Positions 7,864 through 14,892 of a DNA stretch of 17,857 nucleotides are shown here, piece by piece (the first letter of the stretch is position 1; every line of letters starts with the position of its first letter). The stretch lies in the NCBI GenBank assembly GCA_964489835.1, contig CAZBBC010000098.1, positions 1 to 17,857 on the forward strand, read 5' to 3'. Origin of the DNA: CAZBBC01 sp964489835 (GTDB lineage Bacteria > Calditrichota > Calditrichia > JAJRVZ01). The translations under genes and the position numbers were made by a program. The notes beneath the pieces are model-generated. The model saw only the letters and a program-made list of their open reading frames with translations, was not told the DNA's origin and searched no databases.

Positions 7864-8817
7864 TTAATTCACAACATTTTCCGGTGTTCCTTCGATAAAA
7901 GCGCGCAAGTTTTGGACAACGATGTTCATTAACCGGATCCTGGCGGCTTTTGTGGCCCAGGATATATGTGGTGTAATCAGGCAGTTTTTTGCTGTCAGTA
8001 GCGGGTTATCAGATCCTGGCGGCTCTACCGACAGAACATCGAGACCTGCACCGGCGATACGCCCTTCATTGAGAGATACCGCTAAATCATGCTCATCAAC
8101 CAATGGCCCCCGGCTTGTATTGATTAGAAAAGCAGATTCCTTCATCAGATTTATCCTGTCTTTGTTTAGAAATCTTTCATTCTCAGGCGTTAAAGGACAA
8201 TGTAAGCTTATAATATCACTGGTTTTTAAGAGTGCATCTAAATCAACCATTGAGATGTAATTCGTTAAATTAGCTGGCATCATCGGATCACAGGCCAGAA
8301 TGTTCATTCCAAAAGCCGAAGCGATAGTTCCCGTCGCCTGCCCAATACGCCCAAATCCAATGATTCCCATGGTCAACCCATCCAGTTCGATAAGAGGATG
8401 ATCCCAATAACAAAAATCAAGTGATCCTGACCAGCGACCAGACCGCACCGTATAGGCATGATGTCCGACATTTTGTGTTAGTTCCAGAAGCAGGGCAAAC
8501 ACCATCTGGGCAACCGATTGGGTACCATAGGTGGGTACATTGGTAACCGGTATTCCCTGCTTCCGGGCAGATTCGATATCAACAATATTATAACCGGTAG
8601 CCATGACACCGATATATTTTAGGCCCGGTAGATTTTCAATGGCTTTCCGGGAAATAGGCGTTTTATTGGTAAAGACAATTTGAGCGCCCTTACACCGGAT
8701 AGCAACCAGATGGGGAGGCGTTCGATCGTATATTTTGCAAGAACCGAGTGATTCCAAATCCTTCCAGCTTAGATCGCCGGGATTCAGTGCATATCCATCC
8801 AGGACAACTATCTTCAT
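7864..8817 (-). CDS. D-2-hydroxyacid dehydrogenase (glycerate/hydroxypyruvate reductase type)
   Basis: An NAD(P)-dependent enzyme that reduces a 2-keto acid to a D-2-hydroxyacid. The nucleotide-binding loop is GFGRIG (154-159). An Asp at about 176 closes the second beta strand (ILACDP), which favours NAD over NADP. The catalytic triad of the family is visible as Arg236 (NTSRGPLVDE), Glu265 (LDVLSVEPP) and His284 (ITPHISWAT). VMATGYNIVDI near 71-81 is the substrate loop typical of glycerate dehydrogenases. It is full length at 317 aa. AGGAA lies upstream of the ATG. In this cluster it could handle hydroxypyruvate or glycerate from sugar-acid breakdown. That role, and the exact substrate, are inference. 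Confidence 0.9.
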   Translation of the reverse strand: MKIVVLDGYALNPGDLSWKDLESLGSCKIYDRTPPHLVAIRCKGAQIVFTNKTPISRKAIENLPGLKYIGVMATGYNIVDIESARKQGIPVTNVPTYGTQSVAQMVFALLLELTQNVGHHAYTVRSGRWSGSLDFCYWDHPLIELDGLTMGIIGFGRIGQATGTIASAFGMNILACDPMMPANLTNYISMVDLDALLKTSDIISLHCPLTPENERFLNKDRINLMKESAFLINTSRGPLVDEHDLAVSLNEGRIAGAGLDVLSVEPPGSDNPLLTAKNCLITPHISWATKAARIRLMNIVVQNLRAFIEGTPENVVN

Positions 8818-8856
8818 ATGATAAATTCCTATTTTTATTTGCCAATGTAGCCTGAA

Positions 8857-8876
8857 TTAATCGCTCGTTAAGTCAA
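8857..8876. promoter_or_regulatory. Possible second LacI-type site upstream of the hydroxyacid dehydrogenase gene
   Basis: TTAATCGCTCGTTAAGTCAA, 40-59 bp upstream of the start. On the minus strand it reads TTGACTTAACGAGCGATTAA and shares TGACTTAAC with the lacI operator (ATGACTTAACCG). It overlaps a TTGACT that could be a -35 box. Evidence is limited to this shared 9-mer. Confidence 0.3.
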
Positions 8877-8891
8877 ACGTGAAAATACTTC

Positions 8892-9030
8892 TTGTCATTT
8901 CGTCCTCCAGACGACTTCTCCGCCGGTGGGCGAATCTATCGACCGGAATAAACTCCTCTATGATTTAACAAGTTCCGAGTTCCTAATTCCTAATTACCAA
9001 TTCCTAAATTCTCTTCGTGTACTTTATGGT
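8892..9030. repeat. Intergenic repeat cluster (CGTC..GACG / GCCGGTGGGC family)
   Basis: The tract from 8892 holds small hairpins CGTC-ctcca-GACG (8901-8913) and CGCC-ggtg-GGCG (8921-8932), then ATCTATCGACCGGAATAAA and tatgatttaacaa. It parallels the tracts at 14977-15030 (CATCCTCCGGATGACTT, then ATGATTTAACAA) and at 3174-3200. It is followed by ttcctaattcctaattacc and a lone cttcgtgtacttt. There is no coding sequence. Confidence 0.55.
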
Positions 9031-9050
9031 ATATTAATAGGTCCGAATAA

Positions 9051-9710
9051 TTATTGAAATATCAATTCACCAAAATACTCCGGTAGATGGAAATTCGGAG
9101 CAGGGAAAACCACCGGTGACCAGGTTAGCCAATGCGGATGAGAGCTGTTATCCGCACATTTATAAAAATTTGCCCGCCATTTGGCGCCTGTAGCCGGTTC
9201 TACAAATTCAGAATGATTTCTGAGAATTGTGTAAGGGATGCGATATTCCACCGTCCAGATCACTGGATCTTTTATTTCCGGATCAACAATTTGTGGTAAT
9301 GAGTGTGCTACCAATACCTTTTGAAAATCACGATTGGGAATATTTATCCTATTTTTTTTTTGTTTATCCTGATGATGAAAAAGGGCGGTTCCCCCACCAT
9401 TCATTTCCAGATTAAAATAACCGTCATTTAAGTCTTCTCCCGGGGTAAAAAAGAATTCCACACAACTGTCTTCGTATACTCTGCCCTGATAATTTTTTGT
9501 AACCGCCAAGACATAGCGATCCTTTACTCTGAAAATAACGTAAATAGCCTGGTCATCGTAGCCGAGTTTTACCTGCGTCAACGGTCTGTGCCTGGGTTTC
9601 TCGCCCATAAAGTTTTTTAATTTCATAGCCTTTATCGGCTGCCAGGGCTTCTTGTCCCAATTGCCATCAATGGTAATCGATTGATCTAATTTTGTAACCT
9701 GATATATCAA
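9051..9710 (-). CDS. CBM9-like carbohydrate-binding protein
   Basis: A single domain of the carbohydrate-binding family 9-like type, a beta-sandwich also found in cellulose and xylan enzymes. Visible signs are the opening SITIDGNWDKKPWQPI (about 10-25), LGYDDQAIYVIFRVKDRYV (about 49-67), YEDSCVEFFFTPGEDLNDGYFNLEMNGGG (about 79-107), WTVEYRIPYTIL near 149-160, and a WRANFYKCAD..HWLTWSPV..PNFHLPEYFGEL ending. The last stretch is typical of the family. The only in-frame start that keeps the whole domain is a TTG at 9710, after a weak GAAGAG, and an in-frame stop lies a few codons upstream. No signal peptide is visible, so it may be cytoplasmic, or an upstream exported part may have been lost. 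The ligand is unknown. Confidence 0.8.
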   Translation of the reverse strand: MIYQVTKLDQSITIDGNWDKKPWQPIKAMKLKNFMGEKPRHRPLTQVKLGYDDQAIYVIFRVKDRYVLAVTKNYQGRVYEDSCVEFFFTPGEDLNDGYFNLEMNGGGTALFHHQDKQKKNRINIPNRDFQKVLVAHSLPQIVDPEIKDPVIWTVEYRIPYTILRNHSEFVEPATGAKWRANFYKCADNSSHPHWLTWSPVVFPAPNFHLPEYFGELIFQ

Positions 9711-9820
9711 TTTCTCTTCTAACGATTACTACTTCTATAAATACTTCATGGATAGTTCAAAAAATCCCAAATTACAAGCACCAAAGGCCATAATCATATA
9801 TTTACTGGCTCATCCGGATT

Positions 9821-11095
9821 CTATTCTTTAAAATGCATACCTGGTTGATTCCCATATTCTATCATAACCTCCCGTCCACCGTTTAGAATGGACAAACGGC
9901 CGGCTTCGATGACTAATTCATTAAAAGCACTGTTTCCCGGCGTGGCAATCATGTCCTCTTTGTCTATTGTTTTGATCATTAGTTGTCGTTTGGGGAGCGA
10001 TTCTTCTTCAGACAAGCCCTTCACCGCCTCTTCCACTCTGTGTACGGCCTGCACCAAACCTTCGATACTATGGTAGCCATATCCTACCGGTGTCAGGCCC
10101 TGTCCCCCACGATCAATCAATTTCATATAATCAGGACTGGGTTCGCTATAATAAGAATCACCCGGCGCATGACCTTTTTTTATACATGAATGCTTGACGC
10201 CCCTGTACTGATCGTCATGGAATATCAGCCCGCCTTCATTTTTTCCCTGGGTAAACAGCCAGATCCCCTGTGAGTTTCCGCCTGGACCAACATTGGGATA
10301 GCCCATGCCATTGAGGACAGCTAAACTGGCACCATTTTCCCAAATAACTCTTCCATTGGTCCAGAGATATCCTTTTTTACCATTCGGATAAGCCTCTTCA
10401 GAACCATATACAGATACCTGAACCGGTAGGAGTCCGGTAATCTGGTGCACCTGATCCACATAATGACAACCAATATAAGTAAACATATCCGAGTTTTCGG
10501 TGGTACACCAGTTCTGAAAATTAGAATCACGATAGTACCAGGGTTCAATCAAGGAGGCATATCCCAGACGAAACTCCCCGAAGTCACCATTTCTATATTT
10601 CATTCGCGCCATTAGTACACGAGGATCAAATCGTTTGTGATATTCGACACCAACAAAAAGTCCTTTGGCATAGGCTTTTTTCGCAATATCCAGTGCTTCC
10701 GCATGCTTGAGAGCCAGAGGCTTGACACAGAGAATATGCTGATTATGTTCCAGGGCAAATAAAATCGCCGGATAGTGCAATTGGTCTGGCAAAGCAATAA
10801 ATACAATATTCCGTGGCGGCATAGCTGAAATAACATCTTTATACAAATCCGTAAATATTTTATCGGGGGATTCATTTTTATAGTCCGGATATGGGTTGAA
10901 TGTTTGACCCGGAAAAGCCTGCTGAATCTCGATGTTTTGAGCCATATCTTCCAGTGGTTTGGTATTTAGGGCACAGATATTGATCTGTTTTAAAGCCTCA
11001 AGGCGCTGGAGATGAAAAACTGACGGTAAAATCTGTATTTCCGTGATCATTCCGCCGCCAACAATGGTAATATCCAGTGGATTATAAAATTTCAT
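9821..11095 (-). CDS. Gfo/Idh/MocA-family oxidoreductase
   Basis: A predicted NAD(P)-dependent sugar or inositol dehydrogenase. The Rossmann start is DITIVGGGMITE. The family EKP motif appears as CVKPLAL, keeping the catalytic-type Lys (about 125) but not the Glu. VEYHKRFDPR follows at about 150-160. CHYVDQVHQITG (about 210-221) supplies the His and Asp of the substrate domain. The length, about 424 aa, is longer than the common 330-380. Two ATGs lie six bases apart. AAGGG ends 7 nt before the inner one (11095) but almost touches the outer one (11101), so 11095 is the likely start. No signal peptide, so cytoplasmic. Its neighbours suggest it oxidises a hexose or sugar acid. The substrate cannot be named. 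Confidence 0.88.
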   Translation of the reverse strand: MKFYNPLDITIVGGGMITEIQILPSVFHLQRLEALKQINICALNTKPLEDMAQNIEIQQAFPGQTFNPYPDYKNESPDKIFTDLYKDVISAMPPRNIVFIALPDQLHYPAILFALEHNQHILCVKPLALKHAEALDIAKKAYAKGLFVGVEYHKRFDPRVLMARMKYRNGDFGEFRLGYASLIEPWYYRDSNFQNWCTTENSDMFTYIGCHYVDQVHQITGLLPVQVSVYGSEEAYPNGKKGYLWTNGRVIWENGASLAVLNGMGYPNVGPGGNSQGIWLFTQGKNEGGLIFHDDQYRGVKHSCIKKGHAPGDSYYSEPSPDYMKLIDRGGQGLTPVGYGYHSIEGLVQAVHRVEEAVKGLSEEESLPKRQLMIKTIDKEDMIATPGNSAFNELVIEAGRLSILNGGREVMIEYGNQPGMHFKE

Positions 11096-11187
11096 TAACA
11101 TTCCCTTGTAGTTTGCAAATATACTATTCTTGAATTATCAATGCTGATTAGATAAAATAGCAGATTATTTATAGCCCCATAGATCTA

Positions 11188-11260
11188 ATAAAACACGAAG
11201 ATCACGAAGAGTAAATAGAAATTATTAAAATTCTTCGTGCACTTCGTGTCTGATAAGATT
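11188..11260. repeat. Inverted 'cacgaag' repeat
   Basis: ACACGAAGATCACGAAGA (11193-11210) and TCTTCGTGCACTTCGTGT (11232-11249) are inverted arms of 18 bp with two mismatches and a loop of about 21 bp. Flanking taataaaa and ttttattc extend the symmetry. It lies between the Gfo/Idh gene and the amidohydrolase remnant. It could form a strong hairpin in RNA of either strand. Confidence 0.65.
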
Positions 11261-11293
11261 TTATTCATTGCCTCAAAGATCCACTGAAGAATT

Positions 11294-11629
11294 TTAATCC
11301 TCACTGGAATCGTTTACTAATTTTCCGGCCAGGTAGGTTTTTCCAATACATATTTCTTGATCCTTCAGCGGTAACATAACAATATCAGCCCGCAAACCCG
11401 GTTTAATCAGACCTCTATTTGTAAGTCCCATCAGATTTGCCGGATTTCGGGTAGCCATATGGACAGCCTCCGTTTCGATGACAACAGGTGTGTTATCCAG
11501 GTAAAATAGCCCTTCAAGTTTCATACTTTTTTCCCCGGCAAATGAATTGGTAATATATAGAGTAAAAATGAACAGAACAATAATAAAACGGACAACAAAA
11601 TCGTCCATTTCTTTGATAACAATATTCAT
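11294..11629 (-). pseudogene. Secreted remnant of a NagA-like amidohydrolase
   Basis: 111 codons. Residues 14-32 (FIIVLFIFTLYITNSFAG) form a signal-peptide-like segment. The rest resembles the C-terminal end of N-acetylglucosamine-6-phosphate deacetylase or related amidohydrolases. KLEGLFYLDNTPVVI matches the strand just before the family's DGTLAGS segment. EAVHMATRNPANLMGL then NRGLIKPGLRADIVML then TYLAGKLVND is the canonical tail. The catalytic TIM barrel with its metal-binding His and Asp residues is absent, and about 30 residues also seem missing between VVIE and EAVHMA. It is therefore unlikely to be an active deacetylase. It retains a good GGGG ribosome binding site, an ATG and an open frame, so a small secreted protein could still be made. 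Probably a deletion product. The origin is inferred from motif resemblance. Confidence 0.6.
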
Positions 11630-11689
11630 ATCATTTCCCCTATTAACAACGAAAAAAATAGTGTGTTGATTCTTCTAGTATTTTTATCA

Positions 11690-11709
11690 TTCACGAAGAA
11701 CACGAAGAT
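11690..11709. repeat. Single 'ttcacgaagaacacgaagat' tract
   Basis: A short tract of the same type as the arms at 11193-11249, lying between the Nramp-like gene and the amidohydrolase remnant. There is no partner arm within 100 bp. Confidence 0.45.
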
Positions 11710-11771
11710 ATTAATCTTTTTATTAAATTTAAAAATTTTAGCAAGAATTACTATTTACAGGTTTCATCCCT

Positions 11772-13004
11772 CTAAAATAAATCAATGATGGCAAAATAGG
11801 ATGTTATAAAGGCAAATATTATAACAGCCATGATACCTACATTTAATTTCTTCTCAGCGTTATAATCTTTCATTATATCCGAGCGATTGATCAGGATAAA
11901 GATAGGAATGGCGACAGCCGGCAGGATCATAGCCTGAAAAGCCTGAGAAAATACCATCATTGCCGGTGGCCGTTTATCAAAAAATTGTAAACCGAAAGCA
12001 AATAAAATTCCAACAAAACCCAAGATACGAAACATAGGAGATCTGATATCCCTTGGTCTGCCCGTATAATCGGCAATGAGCCAGGGTGCAATCAATATAA
12101 TGGGAAAAACGGTTGATAAACCGGCACCGCTAATGCCCAAAATCAATATAAAAGCAGCTACCTTTCCCCCGATCGGTTCAAATAAGCTGATCATTTCTAT
12201 CGTATTGGTTAATTTTAATCCCATCACATGCAGCGTGCCGGCGGCAACAGCCATGATGACCGCACTGAGAAATAGCATCATCGATGCAGAAACCATTGCA
12301 TCTTTTTTCTCCTGTTTTAGATTTGTTATATCCCATCCTTTTTCCGAAACGACAATACTACGAATGACAAATACAGCCGCGGAGCAGGTCGTTCCCGCCA
12401 TGGCGGCGATCAATTGAAAAGCACCCGGGCTGTCTGGTATTTCCGGCACAAATCCCTGTACAATAACCGAAATACTGGGTTTTACCATAAAAAATACAAT
12501 CAGAAAGCAAATTCCCATCAGAATGACAAATGCCGTAAGAATTTTTTCGAATATCTGATACCGTCCATACCAGAGAAGCAGATAAAGCAAAATGACCAGT
12601 ATAAAGGTTATCCAGAATGTGTTTACCGAACCACCGGTCCAGATTAGGCGAATACCTTCTTGAATCAGATCTGATACGATGCCCATAATACCCATAAGTG
12701 CCAGTATCTCACCTAATATGAGCGCAATTAAGATGTAAATGGCCAAAATCGGTCCAAACCGCAAATGATGTTTAATATTATGGAGAGCCGTATGGCCCGT
12801 TACCAGTGTAACCTGTCCATAGGCAACCATCAATATATAGGTAAATATGCAAGAAAGCAGCAAGGCCCAGAATAAAGTCATGCCGTATTTTGCGCCGGCC
12901 ATCGCCATGGTGGTAACACTACCCGTTCCAATATTATAACCAATCAAAAAAAGTCCTGGTCCGACAGCGCTGAGACTCAGAAAAATCCATTTGGTAATTT
13001 TCAT
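11772..13004 (-). CDS. Nramp-family transporter lacking canonical metal-binding motifs
   Basis: A polytopic inner-membrane protein of the Nramp/LeuT-fold group, 410 aa with about 11 helices. The first helix, AVGPGLFLIGYNIGTGSVTTM (13-33), aligns with the Nramp pattern GPxxxxxIGYxDPGN. Helix 6, AGTTCSAAVFVIRSIVVSEKGW (203-224), aligns with GxTIMPHxxxxHS. The DPGN metal motif is replaced by NIGTGS, and MPH is replaced by Ser208-Ala-Ala. The Asp, Asn and Met that hold Mn2+ or Fe2+ in typical Nramp proteins are thus missing. A conserved segment after helix 6 (GWDITNLKQEKKDAMVSASM) supports the family call. The ribosome binding site is weak (AAGG, about 11 nt away). Its setting among sugar genes suggests transport of something other than Mn or Fe, possibly Mg2+ or an organic solute. 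The substrate is unknown. Confidence 0.82.
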   Translation of the reverse strand: MKITKWIFLSLSAVGPGLFLIGYNIGTGSVTTMAMAGAKYGMTLFWALLLSCIFTYILMVAYGQVTLVTGHTALHNIKHHLRFGPILAIYILIALILGEILALMGIMGIVSDLIQEGIRLIWTGGSVNTFWITFILVILLYLLLWYGRYQIFEKILTAFVILMGICFLIVFFMVKPSISVIVQGFVPEIPDSPGAFQLIAAMAGTTCSAAVFVIRSIVVSEKGWDITNLKQEKKDAMVSASMMLFLSAVIMAVAAGTLHVMGLKLTNTIEMISLFEPIGGKVAAFILILGISGAGLSTVFPIILIAPWLIADYTGRPRDIRSPMFRILGFVGILFAFGLQFFDKRPPAMMVFSQAFQAMILPAVAIPIFILINRSDIMKDYNAEKKLNVGIMAVIIFAFITSYFAIIDLF

Positions 13005-13217
13005 AAACGTCTTAACCTTATCAGGTTTACCATAAAATACTGGCTTTAAAGATAATTTACAAAAAGATTATGTGCATTCATTTCCAATATCAAAATCTTA
13101 ATTTTGAGAATGTCATTTTTATCCTGTTAATCCTGTCAAAAAAATAAACCGATCATCACATCAGCACTAAACTTGGTATTGTTTTTAATTTGCATGACAT
13201 CAACTGTATCTCATAAG

Positions 13218-13248
13218 AACATATCTAAAGCAATACTTTAGATATGTT
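13218..13248. repeat. Perfect 13-bp stem-loop
   Basis: AACATATCTAAAG (13218-13230), loop caata, then CTTTAGATATGTT (13236-13248). No T-run directly follows on the minus strand, so a classical terminator for the upstream lipoprotein gene is not evident. On the plus strand the following ttaggttgtttcgctttt is only modestly T-rich. It could also be a regulator site, about 214 bp upstream of the Nramp-like gene. Confidence 0.6.
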
Positions 13249-13312
13249 TAGGTTGTTTCGCTTTTAATTCATAACGCAGCCGTTGGTTGCAAACAAAGAA
13301 AAAAATATTCCA

Positions 13313-13384
13313 CTGATTTGCACGGATTAACACGGATTTTATTTAGAAATAATATTTATTTTAGTTTTAATCCGTGCAAATCAG
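13313..13384. repeat. Inverted repeat with 18-bp perfect arms
   Basis: CTGATTTGCACGGATTAA (13313-13330) and its exact complement TTAATCCGTGCAAATCAG (13367-13384), separated by 36 AT-rich bases. The arm sequence belongs to the common 'gatttgcacggattaacacgg' type of dispersed intergenic repeat. Confidence 0.75.
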
Positions 13385-13429
13385 GGTCAGTCAATCACTT
13401 GATCCGGCCTTAGACGGAAGCCTGCTTGC

Positions 13430-13460
13430 CCGGCTATGACGGGATCCGGCTACGACGGAT
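13430..13460. repeat. GC-rich tandem duplication
   Basis: CCGGCTATGACGGGAT (13430-13445) is followed at once by CCGGCTACGACGGAT (13446-13460). It stands out as GC-rich in an AT-rich gap and is probably part of a dispersed repeat joined to the inverted repeat at 13313-13384. Confidence 0.55.
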
Positions 13461-13512
13461 AATCCGTGGATAAAAGTTTCTGAAATCTTTGAAAAAATAA
13501 CAAAGTTAATAG

Positions 13513-14763
13513 CTACAATAGCATATATCTGTAGTAATCTGTAAAAAACCTGAGAGCAAAAGAGGTACCAATATCGCGATTGGTTAACCAGATCTTGCCT
13601 TTTTTACGACGCATTCGCGTATTGATGGTAGCACCGGCAAGATTTTTATCGGGGTGATCCTTGGAAAATTTATTTTTCAAAAGCCAATGCAGCGATTTCT
13701 CGATATTTTCCTTAAATTCATCACCAACACCATATTTAACCAGACGCATCCAGATAACTCCGGCAAAGGCAACAGCAGAGCCACATACAGAGTTCTGATT
13801 GACTGCACCGTCGAGATAATTTCGGTAATATATCGTACCATCTTTTTTTTGAAATTTAGCAAAAATACGTGCTGTTTTTAGCGCTGCCTCCAGATATTGT
13901 TTATTTTTAGTTAATTCATAGCCTTCTAGCAGAGATTCGGCATACCATAGGTTAAACCGGGGATGAACAGAGCCATCATTTTTATCATTGGGCATAAAAT
14001 CCATCCACAAGCCTTCAGGCCCCTGTTTTTCCACCAAACTTTCACAAAGCTGGATAAATACTGATCTATATTTCTCTTCCCCGGTGTATTTATACATATC
14101 TAAGTAAAGCGATCCTTCGTTATTTGGGCGGGAAACATCAAAAAGTCCCTGTTTTTCTTTATTCGGCCAAAAAGGGCTATTCTCTTTGAGTACTTCTCCT
14201 GTCTCAGGATCCACATTATCATAGAAAACACCATGTTCCGGAACCCACATATGTTGCATCATCCAGTTTCCCGCACTGGTTGGCGCATCGGCATATTTTT
14301 TCTCACCGGTAAGGTCATAGAGACGGAATAATCCGGCGGAACCATCACTAATCGTGGCAAAGACGATGACCTCACCGGCATGGTCCCCGTGAACGGCGCG
14401 CAGCATCCCTTTTAGTTTTGGATGATCCTTTATCTCCAGACTAATCCACCAATTCCCGGCTCTTTTTGCTGCATTCAGGTATTCCTGGTTTCCGGTTACT
14501 TTATAACTTTCAACCAGTGCATAAATAATCTGACCGGTATGCCAGGGCGGCTCGTAATCATACCATTTTCCCTCGGTCATGTTATAGTCACACCGGGATT
14601 TTCCATTTGCATCTAATAGTGTATGGGCGCAGTAATCAGCGCCCACTTGAATGGCATCGAGAATCTTATCATTGACGTCCGACTTTTCATTCTGACCACA
14701 GGCGGAAAATAGAGGAAAAACGAGTACACAAATATATACGATAACATGTTGATAATAAAGCAT
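13513..14763 (-). CDS. Lipoprotein with predicted six-hairpin (alpha/alpha) glycosidase-like fold
   Basis: About 416 aa. The start is the ATG at 14763, with AGGAG 8 nt upstream; the GTG at 14772 abuts that site and is unlikely. The N-terminus is a lipoprotein signal ending PLFSAC (Cys about 22), so it is probably anchored in an envelope membrane. The body repeats helix pairs marked by TGNQEYLNAAKRAGNWW, TGEKKYADAPTSAGNWM, TGEEKYRSVFIQLCESL and TKNKQYLEAALKTARIF. That is the pattern of (alpha/alpha)6 barrels such as GH88/GH105 unsaturated uronyl hydrolases, the AGE group and glucuronyl epimerases. Acidic candidates for catalysis include the HGDHAGE and TISDGSAG stretches (about 126-146). I cannot place it in a numbered family. 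It is the gene after the GH20 enzyme in the same direction, which suggests a role in glycan breakdown. Confidence 0.75.
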   Translation of the reverse strand: MLYYQHVIVYICVLVFPLFSACGQNEKSDVNDKILDAIQVGADYCAHTLLDANGKSRCDYNMTEGKWYDYEPPWHTGQIIYALVESYKVTGNQEYLNAAKRAGNWWISLEIKDHPKLKGMLRAVHGDHAGEVIVFATISDGSAGLFRLYDLTGEKKYADAPTSAGNWMMQHMWVPEHGVFYDNVDPETGEVLKENSPFWPNKEKQGLFDVSRPNNEGSLYLDMYKYTGEEKYRSVFIQLCESLVEKQGPEGLWMDFMPNDKNDGSVHPRFNLWYAESLLEGYELTKNKQYLEAALKTARIFAKFQKKDGTIYYRNYLDGAVNQNSVCGSAVAFAGVIWMRLVKYGVGDEFKENIEKSLHWLLKNKFSKDHPDKNLAGATINTRMRRKKGKIWLTNRDIGTSFALRFFTDYYRYMLL

Positions 14764-14892
14764 TTCATTCACTCCTCATCTGTTTACCCACCACGTGCTG
14801 TAACGCATATTAAAAATTGTCCACTAATTTCAGAAATTGATTGACGAATTTCAGATTAACTGATTATGTTCTTAACTCCGCAATAATTGAAT

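Larger units (their letters stand above)
13005..13512. other. 508-bp intergenic region without a credible gene
   Basis: No frame here has a start, ribosome binding site and plausible protein. It holds a perfect 13-bp hairpin (13218-13248), an 18-bp inverted repeat (13313-13384), a GC-rich tandem segment (13430-13460) and a ttatcctgttaatcctgtc tract (13121-13139). The promoter of the Nramp-like gene presumably lies at its left end, but no clear boxes are visible. Confidence 0.7.

Noticed and set aside
7922..8260. 112-codon plus-strand open frame opposite the hydroxyacid dehydrogenase
   Set aside because: Antisense to a gene with all catalytic residues intact; no independent support.
8892..9030. 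CRISPR array or tandem repeat locus
   Set aside because: The repeats are unlike one another, irregularly spaced and lack unique spacers of constant length; no cas genes are present.
12076..12417. 113-codon plus-strand open frame opposite the Nramp-like gene
   Set aside because: Antisense shadow of a membrane protein; no ribosome binding site or recognisable motif.
13005..13512. tRNA or other structured RNA in the 508-bp gap
   Set aside because: The visible stems are simple inverted repeats; no cloverleaf or known riboswitch core could be recognised by eye.
14764..14772. GTG at 14772 as the start of the six-hairpin lipoprotein
   Set aside because: It abuts the AGGAG sequence, leaving no spacing; the ATG at 14763 lies 8 nt from it.
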